A stretch of 10,695 nt of DNA from Bacteroidales bacterium UBA5537 (GCA_002426025.1 DINP01000009.1:14321-25015); one strand, 5' to 3'; positions 1-7,357 are shown, numbered from the stretch's first letter. Notes: generated by a model from the sequence alone, not told the origin. A program made the numbers and translations.

Positions 1-362
1 GCCGGAACGCAGGCCGGAGCACCAAAGTAAAACCTGAAAGGAACTTTACGGCCATTTTCGATCATAAACCGAATGCCCTCTTTTCCTAAAACATTGGCAA
101 TTTCGTGGGGATCAGAAACCGTGGTTGTAGTTCCATGCACAACCGACAAGCGCGCAAACTCTGACGGAAGCAACATCGAACTTTCGATATGCACATGGGC
201 ATCAATCAATCCGGGCAAAATATAATGGCCTTCTGCATGTTCAAAATGTTCAACAGCGACTATCTTACCATCTTCAATTTCAATTCTCCCCGGGAATATT
301 TTTCCACTGACTACATCAACAATCTGGCCTGTAACCGAAAAAAATCCTGAATTCAAATTCAT
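1..362 (-). CDS. ade: Adenine deaminase, N-terminal 120 residues (3' end cut by window edge)
   Basis: Adenine deaminase hydrolyses adenine to hypoxanthine and ammonia in purine salvage, in the cytoplasm, using a metal centre of the amidohydrolase superfamily. The visible part begins with the usual small beta domain (residues 1-48), then the metal-binding segment LPGLIDAHVHIESSML at 49-64 with the HxH pair H56/H58. The adenine-deaminase signature VHGTTTTVSDPHEIANVLG follows at 75-93, and YFGAPACVP comes just before the edge. The ESSM and DPHEIANV blocks separate it from other amidohydrolases. Family members are roughly 550-600 residues, so about a fifth is present. The start is the ATG at 360-362; the frame stays open upstream but has no other ATG in the 86-base gap. 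It lies on the same strand after the mevalonate kinase gene, and I found no clear promoter in the gap, so readthrough from the mevalonate operon is possible. Confidence 0.93.
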   Translation of the reverse strand, partial: MNLNSGFFSVTGQIVDVVSGKIFPGRIEIEDGKIVAVEHFEHAEGHYILPGLIDAHVHIESSMLLPSEFARLSVVHGTTTTVSDPHEIANVLGKEGIRFMIENGRKVPFRFYFGAPACVP

Positions 363-448
363 TGATTCTGCGTTTATTCTATTGTTTAATTTTCTTATAA
401 GTGAATTTTGATTTCCTGAGATCCTGTATATAAAAACCTTTTACCAGC

Positions 449-1429
449 TTATTGCACAGCCTCGCGCATACTTTTATAAACCGGAATTATTTCAACATCC
501 ATATTATGTAGCTCTTCTTTAGCTTTTTCAAAATCGTCGGTAAAGCCGAGTAAGAAGCCACCTCCACCTGAGCCACACAGCTTAAGGTAATAGGATTGGG
601 ATTCTAGGCCATTCCGCCAAATCTTCTTAAATGTTTCGGGAATCATTGGCGCCAGATTATCATAAAGAAATCCAGAGAGCTCCTTAAGACTTGAAAAGAA
701 TTTCCTGGTCTCTCCCTTTATCAGACTTTTAATGCACGCATCGTTCAGAGGAATCATCTGTTCGCGAACCCTGCTCATAAAATCGTCAATTTTACAATTA
801 TCGAGGAATAAATTAACCAGTGGGCCGGTTTTGCCAGGATTGCCTGTATTAATGAGGAATATTGCCCCTTTCTCGTCGTGCTTGTTACGTGGTATTCCCA
901 CCATACAAATGTCTTTCTTGTTATGAATCAGCAACGGATGCTTGATATAACAGTTTAGAGGGTCCATGCCCGAACTGGTGCCATGAAAATAGGATTCCAA
1001 CTGGGAAAAAATATTTTTCAACTTCAGAATCTCACTTTTCGGCAAACGTCTGTTACCGGGTATACGGCCGGATACATATTTCTCATAAAGCGCAGCCACA
1101 AGTGCTCCGGAACTTCCTATACCATAGCCTTGCGGGATAGTAGATTCGAAGTAAAGGCTGTGGTTAATATCATCTTCGAAGGCATCTATATTAAAGTCGC
1201 ACAAAAGTGCATTCTCATCTTTCAATTTGCGGATATACAAAGCATACTCGCGCAACAGCCGGTTTGAGCTCACAGCAAAATCATAGTCGGTGTATTTATC
1301 GTCCCTGATAAAGCTGAGCTCACCACTGAAATGGGCATAAGGTATTGTTAGTCCCATAGAGTCGCACAATATGCTATATTCTCCGAAAAGAAGGATTTTC
1401 GCGTAAAAAATCCCTGATCTGTTTTTCAT
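449..1429 (-). CDS. mvk: Mevalonate kinase (GHMP kinase superfamily)
   Basis: Probably phosphorylates mevalonate with ATP to 5-phosphomevalonate in the cytoplasm. The 326 residues carry all three GHMP kinase motifs. An N-terminal lysine motif AKILLFGEY lies at 10-18 (K11). The ATP-phosphate loop IPQGYGIGSSGAL is at 98-110. The block ESYFHGTSSGMDP at 145-157 holds the catalytic Asp (D156), matching the HGTxSGxDP of mevalonate kinases. The glycine-rich motif KLCGSGGGG is at 283-291. The HGTxSGxD block favours mevalonate over galacto-, homoserine or phosphomevalonate kinases. It starts one base after the TAA stop of the decarboxylase gene (TAAAATG), so it is very probably cotranslated with it. 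The loop reads GSSGA rather than the commoner GSSAA; I regard this as a Bacteroidetes lineage variant, not damage. Function is inferred from motifs and operon context. Confidence 0.88.
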   Translation of the reverse strand: MKNRSGIFYAKILLFGEYSILCDSMGLTIPYAHFSGELSFIRDDKYTDYDFAVSSNRLLREYALYIRKLKDENALLCDFNIDAFEDDINHSLYFESTIPQGYGIGSSGALVAALYEKYVSGRIPGNRRLPKSEILKLKNIFSQLESYFHGTSSGMDPLNCYIKHPLLIHNKKDICMVGIPRNKHDEKGAIFLINTGNPGKTGPLVNLFLDNCKIDDFMSRVREQMIPLNDACIKSLIKGETRKFFSSLKELSGFLYDNLAPMIPETFKKIWRNGLESQSYYLKLCGSGGGGFLLGFTDDFEKAKEELHNMDVEIIPVYKSMREAVQ

Positions 1430-1430
1430 T

Positions 1431-2513
1431 TTATTTGCAATTTAATTTAACCGGGCCTCTTCCCATTTTGTCATCAATCGAGGTTCGGTTGAAACAAAAA
1501 TCTTTCAATTCTTCAATCAAAGGTTTTAACTTTTCTGAATCCCTTTCGGGGTAAAGCAAATGTACATTTGGACCAGCGTCCAGTGTAAAACAAACATGCA
1601 ACCCACTTTGTTTCCGGTAATCAATTACTTTTTCAATGATTTTCAGCGAGTTGGGATGCATTAAGACATATCCGGGCTTTGAAGTCATCATCATAGCATG
1701 AAGACTTAATGCTTCATTTTCTGTTATTGTTGCAAATGTTTCCCAATCGCCCTGTTGCAAAGCGATGAGAATCGAACTGAGATTAGCTTCTGCCTGACTG
1801 AATCGCGCCTCAGCATAAACATGACCTTTCATAAGATTATGACCTACGCTGCTCGATACTTTTTTTGTACCTGGATCAACAATCAGAATTGTATCGTGCA
1901 ATTTGGTGAATAAATCGTTCGGTTCAAACGGCAGAGTTACGGCATAATCATCATCTGAGTTTTTAATTGATGAATGTTTACCCCAGACAGCAAAATTCCC
2001 ATACACTGAACGGCAGGCACTTCCCGAACCCAATCTTGAAATAAAAGATGCTTTTCGCAGAAATGCTTCACGATCAGACTGAACACCCATAATTTCTTCT
2101 TCGATAGAACAAAGACAAAGCGATAATGCACTCATAGCAGATGCTGAAGAAGCTATCCCTGCAGAATGGGGGAAATTATTCCCGCTTTCAATATTCAAAG
2201 CCATATCCTTTAAAAAATCAAAATGAGGAATTATAGATTTTAAAAAAAGTTGGATGCGTAAACCAAAAGAGTGATTTAATTCCCCTTCGAAACGAAATGA
2301 TACTATCGGACCACTTCCAGCTTTAACAGGATCAGCACTGACACGGGTAATTGTATAGGCCTCGTCCAGGGTAACACTAAGCGATGAATTGGACGGGATC
2401 TGAATTCCCTTCTTACCCCAATACTTTATGAGCGCAATATTGGAAGGGCTCTTCCAACAAGCCGAATAGTTATTACCCGATATATTTGCTGATACTGTCA
2501 TCTCCTGTGGCAT
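1431..2513 (-). CDS. mvaD: Diphosphomevalonate decarboxylase
   Basis: Catalyses ATP-dependent decarboxylation of 5-diphosphomevalonate to isopentenyl diphosphate, the last step of the classical mevalonate pathway. The 360 residues contain the family hallmarks in order. SPSNIALIKYWGK is at 22-34, with the conserved Lys K30, followed by PSNSSLSVTLD at 40-50. The phosphate-binding loop NNFPHSAGIASSASA is at 112-126. GSGSACRSVYG at 163-172 includes the conserved Arg R168. The catalytic Asp is in TLDAGPNVHLL at 310-320 (D312). Keeping both the YWGK lysine and the DAGPN aspartate argues for a true decarboxylase and against the archaeal phosphomevalonate decarboxylase or mevalonate-3-kinase relatives, in which this active site is altered. 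The ATG overlaps the stop of the upstream GHMP kinase gene (TAATG), and mevalonate kinase follows after one base. Confidence 0.94.
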   Translation of the reverse strand: MPQEMTVSANISGNNYSACWKSPSNIALIKYWGKKGIQIPSNSSLSVTLDEAYTITRVSADPVKAGSGPIVSFRFEGELNHSFGLRIQLFLKSIIPHFDFLKDMALNIESGNNFPHSAGIASSASAMSALSLCLCSIEEEIMGVQSDREAFLRKASFISRLGSGSACRSVYGNFAVWGKHSSIKNSDDDYAVTLPFEPNDLFTKLHDTILIVDPGTKKVSSSVGHNLMKGHVYAEARFSQAEANLSSILIALQQGDWETFATITENEALSLHAMMMTSKPGYVLMHPNSLKIIEKVIDYRKQSGLHVCFTLDAGPNVHLLYPERDSEKLKPLIEELKDFCFNRTSIDDKMGRGPVKLNCK

Positions 2514-3469
2514 TAAACTTGGACAGCCTTTATATCGAACCGGTTATGATTAAGCGCATCATAGGGAATCACAGTGTTGTGCATTTTACTGCTAAAGTAA
2601 TCCTTTATATAATCTTTTCCTAAAGCTGAAACGGCCAGTATAAAATCGCCTCCCCAGGCCCCGAGAGACTTAACTGCACCTTCAAATTCGGGAAACAAAC
2701 GACTTTTGACGGTTGCGCGATTTAGTACTTTGCTCAGAATAGCTTCGTGTTCCGTTAGTAAGGAGATAAATTTATATATATCCTTTTCAGTGGCAATCAA
2801 ATCAGAGATTCTACTAAGCCTTTCAATTTCAATAGAATAATCAATACCTGTAGATTTCGTGAAAGCTTCCACTTCCAAATCTGAATGCTGCTTTGCCCCA
2901 AGATAAACAAGAAACATATTCTCGGCAAAGGGTGGATTAAAATCAACAGCTTCTACCATCGGAAGTGCATCGGTCAGACTATAAAAAATCGCTCTATCTG
3001 AATTGCTGCAGGCCACATCATAACCAGAACCCTTTGAAACATTCCGGTGCAATTGCATCGCATCAATCCCTGCCCAACCAGCAATGAGGCTTATCAGGGT
3101 TGAACTGCTACCGAATCCGTAATTTCGGTTAAATTCAAGCTCTGTTATAACAGAAATCCCGGTCTTTGTGTAAAGAAAAGCAGGATTTAACAATCGTGCA
3201 GCCTGTAAAAGCTTAATAAGTCTGGCAGAAACAGCATAATCTGACGCTTCAATTTCTGTAATTTCAGGAAGGTAATATTTTGCGCTAAACCACTTACCAT
3301 CAGTATCATAAGCTTCCCAATGAAGTACACCTGGAATACTGATCTCTTCAAATGCAAGTTTTTGACCAACCACCAAAGGAACAGCTAGTGCCTTGGCACC
3401 AACCAGAACAAGATATTCTCCTGTCAGCAGTATTTTTCCGTTGGCATGCAGTGTGTTCATGACTTGCAT
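2513..3469 (-). CDS. GYDIA-family GHMP kinase, probable phosphomevalonate kinase
   Basis: A GHMP-fold kinase of 318 residues. The N-terminal motif ANGKILLTGEYLVL is at 9-22, the phosphate loop FNRNYGFGSSSTLIS at 113-127, the block KGSGYDVACSNSDRA at 146-160 (D151), and a C-terminal motif SLGAWGGDFILAV at 268-280. The GSGYDVA block is the variant behind the name 'GYDIA family'. It resembles the GSGFDVA-type block of eukaryotic phosphomevalonate kinases, and the final GGD resembles the GAGGGDC of bacterial ones. With mevalonate kinase and the decarboxylase as neighbours, phosphorylation of 5-phosphomevalonate to the diphosphate is the step left to fill, so I infer that role; the family's activity is not shown by sequence alone. 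The ATG at 3467-3469 shares its A with the HMG-CoA reductase stop (TAATG). The in-frame ATG at 3458-3460 (residue 4) would also give a normal N-terminus. Confidence 0.85.
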   Translation of the reverse strand: MQVMNTLHANGKILLTGEYLVLVGAKALAVPLVVGQKLAFEEISIPGVLHWEAYDTDGKWFSAKYYLPEITEIEASDYAVSARLIKLLQAARLLNPAFLYTKTGISVITELEFNRNYGFGSSSTLISLIAGWAGIDAMQLHRNVSKGSGYDVACSNSDRAIFYSLTDALPMVEAVDFNPPFAENMFLVYLGAKQHSDLEVEAFTKSTGIDYSIEIERLSRISDLIATEKDIYKFISLLTEHEAILSKVLNRATVKSRLFPEFEGAVKSLGAWGGDFILAVSALGKDYIKDYFSSKMHNTVIPYDALNHNRFDIKAVQV

Positions 3470-4800
3470 TAATTCTTTGGATGACCGTTTCTTACTGATT
3501 GAATAAAAGATGCTACCAGGTTGTGCGATACTTTATGATGTTTAAAAAATTCGACTGCTGAAGCTTTTTCAGACTCAGTAGCTTTGTATACATTCAAAAT
3601 ATTAAGCAAGTGCATTTTCATGTGTCCCAATTGTATTCCTTTAGTTGTCAATGTCTTGACAGCGCTGAAATTATTGGCCAGCCCCATGGTTGCAGCAATC
3701 ATCATCAACTCAGTTGCCCCTGGGTTATGCAGCAATTGCAGTGAAAATTTTGCCATAGGGTGCAGGGAGGTAAGACCTCCAACCGTCCCGATTGAAATTG
3801 GCAGGGTGAGGCTGTACTTAAAACGCCCATTCTCAATTTTGACCTGAGTCAGGCTCCGGTATTTTCCGTCACGGGCTGCATAAGCATGGCCACAGGCTTC
3901 AATTGCCCTGAAATCGTTTCCTGTTGCCAGTGCCACAGAATCAATTCCATTAAAAATTCCTTTATTGTGCGTGGTGGCCCTGTAAACATCAACATTGGCG
4001 ATATTTACGGCCTTTTCAAACTTCCATACAAACTCCTCAGCGGTCAACGATTCATCCACCCCTTCAAAATCTGTCACATCGCATTCAACCCAGGTTTTAA
4101 CAAGGCATTCGGGGGTATAATTCGAAAGAATTGACATAATTACATTCAAAGTGCCCGGTGCAAATAGCCCGCTGTTATCAACATAATCCCTTAATCCGGC
4201 AGCATACTCTTCGAGGCATGAGTTGATAAAATTGGCTCCCATTGAATCGCGGGTGTCAAATTTGACCCTGAGTTGATAATAATCAGCAATTTCGTGCGTC
4301 ATATCAACAAGTTCCATATCAATTACGCCTCCTCCCCGACTCTCCATATTGGAGGTTATACCGCTGGTCCGTTCGAGCAAGGTTTTCTTCAATGTCGGAA
4401 ACTTTTGCTGAAGAACGGTAAAATCACCATTCCAGATAAAGTGAACCTGCCCGATTTTAACAGTTGAAATAACTTCACTGTGAAAACCGCCCTTATCTGA
4501 CCAGAATTTAGCACTCTTTGCAGCAGCAGCAATAACTGAGCTCTCCTCAATTACCATGGGAACCATGTACATGTGTCCGTTAATAAGAACATTCGGAGCA
4601 ATCCCGTAAGGAAAATAGTAATTAGTAAGGGTATTTTCACTGAACTCATCAAAGAGTTTCTGCACAACCGGATCGTTATTCCAAAACGATTTCAGCTCTT
4701 TCTCTACTGCCAGGGGATTAGGCGAACCAGAAGCTATTAAGCTTATTTTCTGTTCTTTAGACAGTTTTGAGAATCCGGAAATTATTTTATTATCGTTCAT
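3469..4800 (-). CDS. mvaA: Hydroxymethylglutaryl-CoA reductase, class II
   Basis: Reduces HMG-CoA to mevalonate with NAD(P)H, the committed step of the pathway. The opening ISGFSKLSKEQKISLIA (7-23) is typical of soluble class II bacterial enzymes, and no membrane segment is present. VPMVIEESSVIAAAA (80-94) holds the catalytic Glu (E85 or E86), preceded by YGIAPNVLING (65-75). The cofactor-binding block DTRDSMGANF is at 182-191. TTHNKGIFNGID (276-287) carries the catalytic Lys K280, and ATGNDFRAIEA (292-302) the Asp D296. The mobile C-terminal segment GIQLGHMKMH has the catalytic His H393. All four catalytic positions are kept over 443 residues, near the family's usual length. Class II includes enzymes annotated 'degradative', but the three downstream genes argue for biosynthesis. 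NADH versus NADPH use cannot be read from the sequence. It is the first gene of the operon and has no Shine-Dalgarno before ATG 4798-4800. Confidence 0.95.
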   Translation of the reverse strand: MNDNKIISGFSKLSKEQKISLIASGSPNPLAVEKELKSFWNNDPVVQKLFDEFSENTLTNYYFPYGIAPNVLINGHMYMVPMVIEESSVIAAAAKSAKFWSDKGGFHSEVISTVKIGQVHFIWNGDFTVLQQKFPTLKKTLLERTSGITSNMESRGGGVIDMELVDMTHEIADYYQLRVKFDTRDSMGANFINSCLEEYAAGLRDYVDNSGLFAPGTLNVIMSILSNYTPECLVKTWVECDVTDFEGVDESLTAEEFVWKFEKAVNIANVDVYRATTHNKGIFNGIDSVALATGNDFRAIEACGHAYAARDGKYRSLTQVKIENGRFKYSLTLPISIGTVGGLTSLHPMAKFSLQLLHNPGATELMMIAATMGLANNFSAVKTLTTKGIQLGHMKMHLLNILNVYKATESEKASAVEFFKHHKVSHNLVASFIQSVRNGHPKN

Positions 4801-4869
4801 TCAATCTGTTTTATCAAGGCTATCTATCAGCAATTTATCCTGTTTCTGGCCTTAAAATAAATCAATGTG

Positions 4870-4877
4870 CAAAATTA
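4870..4877 (-). promoter_or_regulatory. Candidate -7 box for the mevalonate operon
   Basis: On the minus strand this reads TAATTTTG, an exact match to the Bacteroidetes -7 consensus TAnnTTTG. It would start transcription roughly 60 bases before the HMG-CoA reductase ATG. I see no good -33 TTTG/TTG at the expected distance, so support is the -7 box and its position only; a box of this degeneracy can occur by chance in AT-rich DNA. Confidence 0.35.
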
Positions 4878-4928
4878 TGTTTTTCAATGGGTTCTGCGCT
4901 TCGCTAACCGAAATATTTGTAAACATAA

Positions 4929-4963
4929 ACGGTTTTGTTGCATCAGTTCTATTTATAAACCGT
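4929..4963. repeat. 7-base inverted repeat in the divergent intergenic region
   Basis: ACGGTTT (4929-4935) and AAACCGT (4957-4963) are perfect inverted copies separated by 21 bases. Their centre-to-centre distance is 28 bases, between two and three helical turns. A transcription-factor operator is possible. No poly-T tract follows, so it does not look like a terminator. Confidence 0.3.
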
Positions 4964-5083
4964 AAGGAAGTTGTTTTGTTCAATATTTTATTGTTTTTAT
5001 TAAACAAAATTATTTTGCACAAGCGCTAACCTGAACAACGCCAAAAAATCGTAATATTGAAAACGCTTAACTAAAGTTAAATT

Positions 5084-5302
5084 ATGGTTGTTTATGTCAA
5101 TAACATTGAAGTAAAGGTATTTGCAGGAGCAACTGCCGTGAATGCAATTCAGTCGTACTACCGGTCAATTCAATCTAAAATTCCGTGCCCTCTGCCGCTT
5201 ATTTACGATAAATATGGCAACGAAATTGAACCGGATGGTGAGCTTACCGCGAAAAATCATTTGTTTATAATAGAATCAACCAACTTCATCAATCATGAAT
5301 AA
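5084..5302 (+). CDS. Small protein of unknown function, possible beta-grasp fold
   Basis: A 72-residue cytoplasmic protein with no signal peptide or membrane segment. I do not recognise the family. The first strands, VVYVNNIEVKVFAGATAVNAI (2-22), follow the pattern 'short strand, turn, short strand, AGAT, helix' seen at the start of ThiS/MoaD-like and ferredoxin-like beta-grasp domains. The end, DKYGNEIEPDGELTAKNHLFII, reads like their closing 'xxGxxIxxDGxLxxGxxLxI' hairpin. There is no C-terminal Gly-Gly (it ends NFINHE), so it is not a standard sulfur carrier. Only one Cys is present (C35), so it is not a [2Fe-2S] ferredoxin. It is a genuine gene by context: its stop lies inside the nucleotidase start (ATGAATAA, 8-base overlap), which implies coupled translation. 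ATG 5084 is the only sensible start. The fold is inference; a role beside a secreted nucleotidase is unexplained. Confidence 0.75.
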   Translation: MVVYVNNIEVKVFAGATAVNAIQSYYRSIQSKIPCPLPLIYDKYGNEIEPDGELTAKNHLFIIESTNFINHE

Positions 5303-6743
5303 AATATTTTTTCTTGTTACAGCATTGTTTATTCTAACTGCCGGCAAAGCGCAGACCAACATTGGCACCGATACCACAACCGTTATTATCCTGTCGGCCA
5401 ATGATATGCATGCGAAAATTGATAATTTCCCCAAATTCAAAGCTCTGGTAGATAATTACAGGCAGCACTATGAGAATGTGCTGGTTGTTTCAGCAGGTGA
5501 CATGTTTACAGGGAATCCAATTGTTGATCAATATCCTGATAAAGGATTCCCAATGATAGAACTTATGAACAGGGTAGGATTCACAATCGGGACCATTGGA
5601 AATCACGAATTTGACTATGGCCAGGAGACATTGAAGAAACGGATAGCACAGGCTCAGTTTCCTTTGATCAGTGCGAATATTGCCTCGCCAGATTCTATCG
5701 GGATAAACCCTGACGCCTACCGGATTGTCAGCCTGAATAACGGGATTAAAATCGGGTTTGTCGGAGCTATACAGCTAAATTCGGAAGGCTTGCCTGATTC
5801 ACATCCCTCGAAACTCGGTGGCATTCAGTTTACAGATGGAATTACGCGGATAAAGGAATACCGCAGCTTGCGTGATAGCTGCAATATCTTCGTCGGGCTT
5901 ACCCATCTTGGTTTTGAAGATGATGTTGAGCTTGCGAATCAGTTTGGCGAATTCGATGTTATTTTGGGTGGACATTCCCATACACTGGTAACCAATCCGG
6001 TTGAATACAACAGTGTGCTGGTGATGCAGGCAGGCTCTAGCCTGAAAAACCTTGGACTGATAACCATCAAACTGGTTGGCGGAAAAGTGGTTTCAAAAAA
6101 GGCAGAGTTGATCAGCGTACTTGATTACCCTGAAGTTGACTCAACGCTACTGAGCATAGTTCACCGCTTTAACGACAATAAGGAACTAAATAAGGTTATC
6201 GGCACCGCCCAAAACGACATAACAGGCAACGATGAGCTTGGCAGCCTGATGACTGATGGGATGTGCTCACTTGACGAAATTGAAATTGCTTTCCAGAATG
6301 TTGGTGGCATCAGGGTTGATATACTGCCTAAAGGCAATATTACCATTAAGGATGTGTATAAACTCGACCCTTTTGGAAATGAGATTATCTTACTTAAAAT
6401 GAATGTTTCCGAAATTAAATCGCTGATTCTGAATGCATTTAACCGTGAAAAAGCCATTGATCTGGTTGCATCCGGAATTGCCTACACGGTGATTGCCAAT
6501 AGTAAAGGAATTGGAACAGAAGTGAAACTTTTTATGCCTGATGGCTCAGATGTTGATGCAAGCAAAGTGTTTGCCACCGGCCTGAGCAGTTATATTGTCA
6601 GCAGTTATGACTTCAAGCATGAAGACCCGGGACAATCGTTATATACCACAACTGCCCAGGCACTTATTAACTTCATTTCAGCTAAAAAAGAAGTTAATTA
6701 TACCGGCATAAAAAGGGTTTTTGTAAGCCAACAGGCTGATTAA
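5295..6743 (+). CDS. Secreted UshA-like 5'-nucleotidase / metallophosphoesterase
   Basis: Likely hydrolyses nucleotides, or related phosphoesters such as 2',3'-cyclic nucleotides, in the periplasm. A Sec signal peptide spans about 1-19, with probable cleavage in GKA|Q. The N-terminal calcineurin-like domain (about 29-260) has the full dimetal set: NDMHAK with D37/H39, AGDMFTGNP with D69, IGNHEFDYG with N103/H104, LTHLG with H204, and GGHSH at 225-229. The C-terminal 5'-nucleotidase domain (about 300-475) has NDELGSLMTDGM at 312-323, NVGGIR at 335-340, and DPFGNEI at 358-364, whose Phe is expected to stack on the base; ASGIAYTV follows at 392-399. At 482 residues it is slightly shorter than E. 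coli UshA (550). It is coupled by overlap to the small gene before it and converges on the DUF4468-type gene 10 bases away. Natural substrate is not predictable; nucleotide salvage or phosphate scavenging is likely. Confidence 0.92.
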   Translation: MNKIFFLVTALFILTAGKAQTNIGTDTTTVIILSANDMHAKIDNFPKFKALVDNYRQHYENVLVVSAGDMFTGNPIVDQYPDKGFPMIELMNRVGFTIGTIGNHEFDYGQETLKKRIAQAQFPLISANIASPDSIGINPDAYRIVSLNNGIKIGFVGAIQLNSEGLPDSHPSKLGGIQFTDGITRIKEYRSLRDSCNIFVGLTHLGFEDDVELANQFGEFDVILGGHSHTLVTNPVEYNSVLVMQAGSSLKNLGLITIKLVGGKVVSKKAELISVLDYPEVDSTLLSIVHRFNDNKELNKVIGTAQNDITGNDELGSLMTDGMCSLDEIEIAFQNVGGIRVDILPKGNITIKDVYKLDPFGNEIILLKMNVSEIKSLILNAFNREKAIDLVASGIAYTVIANSKGIGTEVKLFMPDGSDVDASKVFATGLSSYIVSSYDFKHEDPGQSLYTTTAQALINFISAKKEVNYTGIKRVFVSQQAD

Positions 6744-6753
6744 TTCCAGAGGT

Positions 6754-7305
6754 TTACCACTTCTCTTCCGGAGCAACCACAACCGGGGCCATACCGGCTT
6801 TCAGGCTTTCAATCAATTCTTTAACTTTTGTATCAACCTGAACGAGGTAAGAATCCCAAAGTGGAGAATACATCTTATCTGTTTTATCGAACCAGCGCTC
6901 GATCGGGAAGCGCGATGATTGTCTCAGAGTCAGGTCAGTAATAGTATAACGGTAACGACCATTTTTAAATTCGAGCTTCAGCAGATAATTTACGATACCG
7001 GCAACCAATTTTGAATCACCTTCCATGTTAATCAATTCGATGCGGTGGAGTATCTCGATAACCCCACTTTCGCGGTTACGCACCCGGCATACATCAGCCG
7101 GATTTTTATAATTTACATTTATCCATTCGTTGCAGCGAATGTATAAATCATCAGCCGTGCCAGACTCCTGAACCACTTCCTGATAAGTAATAAGCCCTGT
7201 ATCTTTATCTATTGGCATTTGGGCAACACTACCCTGCTGTCCGAAAGAAAAATTAGAAAAGATTGAAAAAGAAGCAATAAACAAAAAAGCCAATATGCGT
7301 TTCAT
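6754..7305 (-). CDS. Secreted DUF4468-type protein
   Basis: A 183-residue exported protein of the Bacteroidetes-typical DUF4468 type; its biochemical role is unknown. The signal peptide covers residues 1-22 (KR then a long Phe/Ile/Leu-rich stretch, likely cut at FG|Q); there is no lipobox Cys. The mature part opens with MPIDKDTGLITYQEVVQESG (30-49), the 'xPxDxxTGxIxYxxVV' start of the domain. ADDLYIRCNEWINVNY (51-66) follows, then a beta-rich stretch to about 128 with LKLEFKNGRYRYTITDL near 109-125. A helical end carries VDTKVKELIESLK (157-169), and the tail APVVVAPEEKW lies outside the domain. It is a single-gene unit between the groEL terminator and the convergent nucleotidase, with a possible promoter box at 7350-7357. 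Family assignment is from pattern memory of the opening motif and could be checked by a Pfam search. Confidence 0.8.
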   Translation of the reverse strand: MKRILAFLFIASFSIFSNFSFGQQGSVAQMPIDKDTGLITYQEVVQESGTADDLYIRCNEWINVNYKNPADVCRVRNRESGVIEILHRIELINMEGDSKLVAGIVNYLLKLEFKNGRYRYTITDLTLRQSSRFPIERWFDKTDKMYSPLWDSYLVQVDTKVKELIESLKAGMAPVVVAPEEKW

Positions 7306-7349
7306 ATCAAAAATTTATTTGTTTCCTGTTGATTTGAAGAGTTAAAAAA

Positions 7350-7357
7350 CAAAAGTA
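7350..7357 (-). promoter_or_regulatory. Candidate -7 box for the DUF4468-type gene
   Basis: On the minus strand this reads TACTTTTG, an exact TAnnTTTG match, about 45 bases before the ATG at 7303-7305 and just past the groEL terminator, where a new promoter is needed. No convincing -33 element is visible. Confidence 0.4.

Larger units (their letters stand above)
4801..5083. other. Divergent AT-rich intergenic region between the mevalonate operon and the small-protein/nucleotidase pair
   Basis: These 283 bases hold no convincing gene and must contain the start signals of both flanking units. On the minus strand there is an exact TAnnTTTG box (4870-4877). For the plus strand only a one-mismatch box, TTATTTTG at 5010-5017, is visible, 66 bases before the ATG at 5084, without a clear -33 partner. 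A 7-base inverted repeat, ACGGTTT (4929-4935) and AAACCGT (4957-4963), lies between the two candidate promoters. An 8-base direct repeat CGCTAACC occurs at 4902-4909 and 5024-5031 and may be chance. Confidence 0.6.

Noticed and set aside
3469..4800. HMG-CoA reductase as part of mevalonate degradation
   Set aside because: Class II enzymes are often labelled degradative, but here the gene leads an operon with mevalonate kinase, a second kinase and the decarboxylase, which run toward isopentenyl diphosphate.
4902..5031. 8-base direct repeat CGCTAACC in the intergenic region as an iteron or attachment site
   Set aside because: Only two short copies 122 bases apart with no integrase, tRNA or replication gene nearby; chance is sufficient.
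5084..5302. Small protein as a ThiS/MoaD sulfur carrier
   Set aside because: The C-terminus is NFINHE, without the Gly-Gly needed for adenylation and thiocarboxylation, and no thiamine or molybdopterin genes are nearby.
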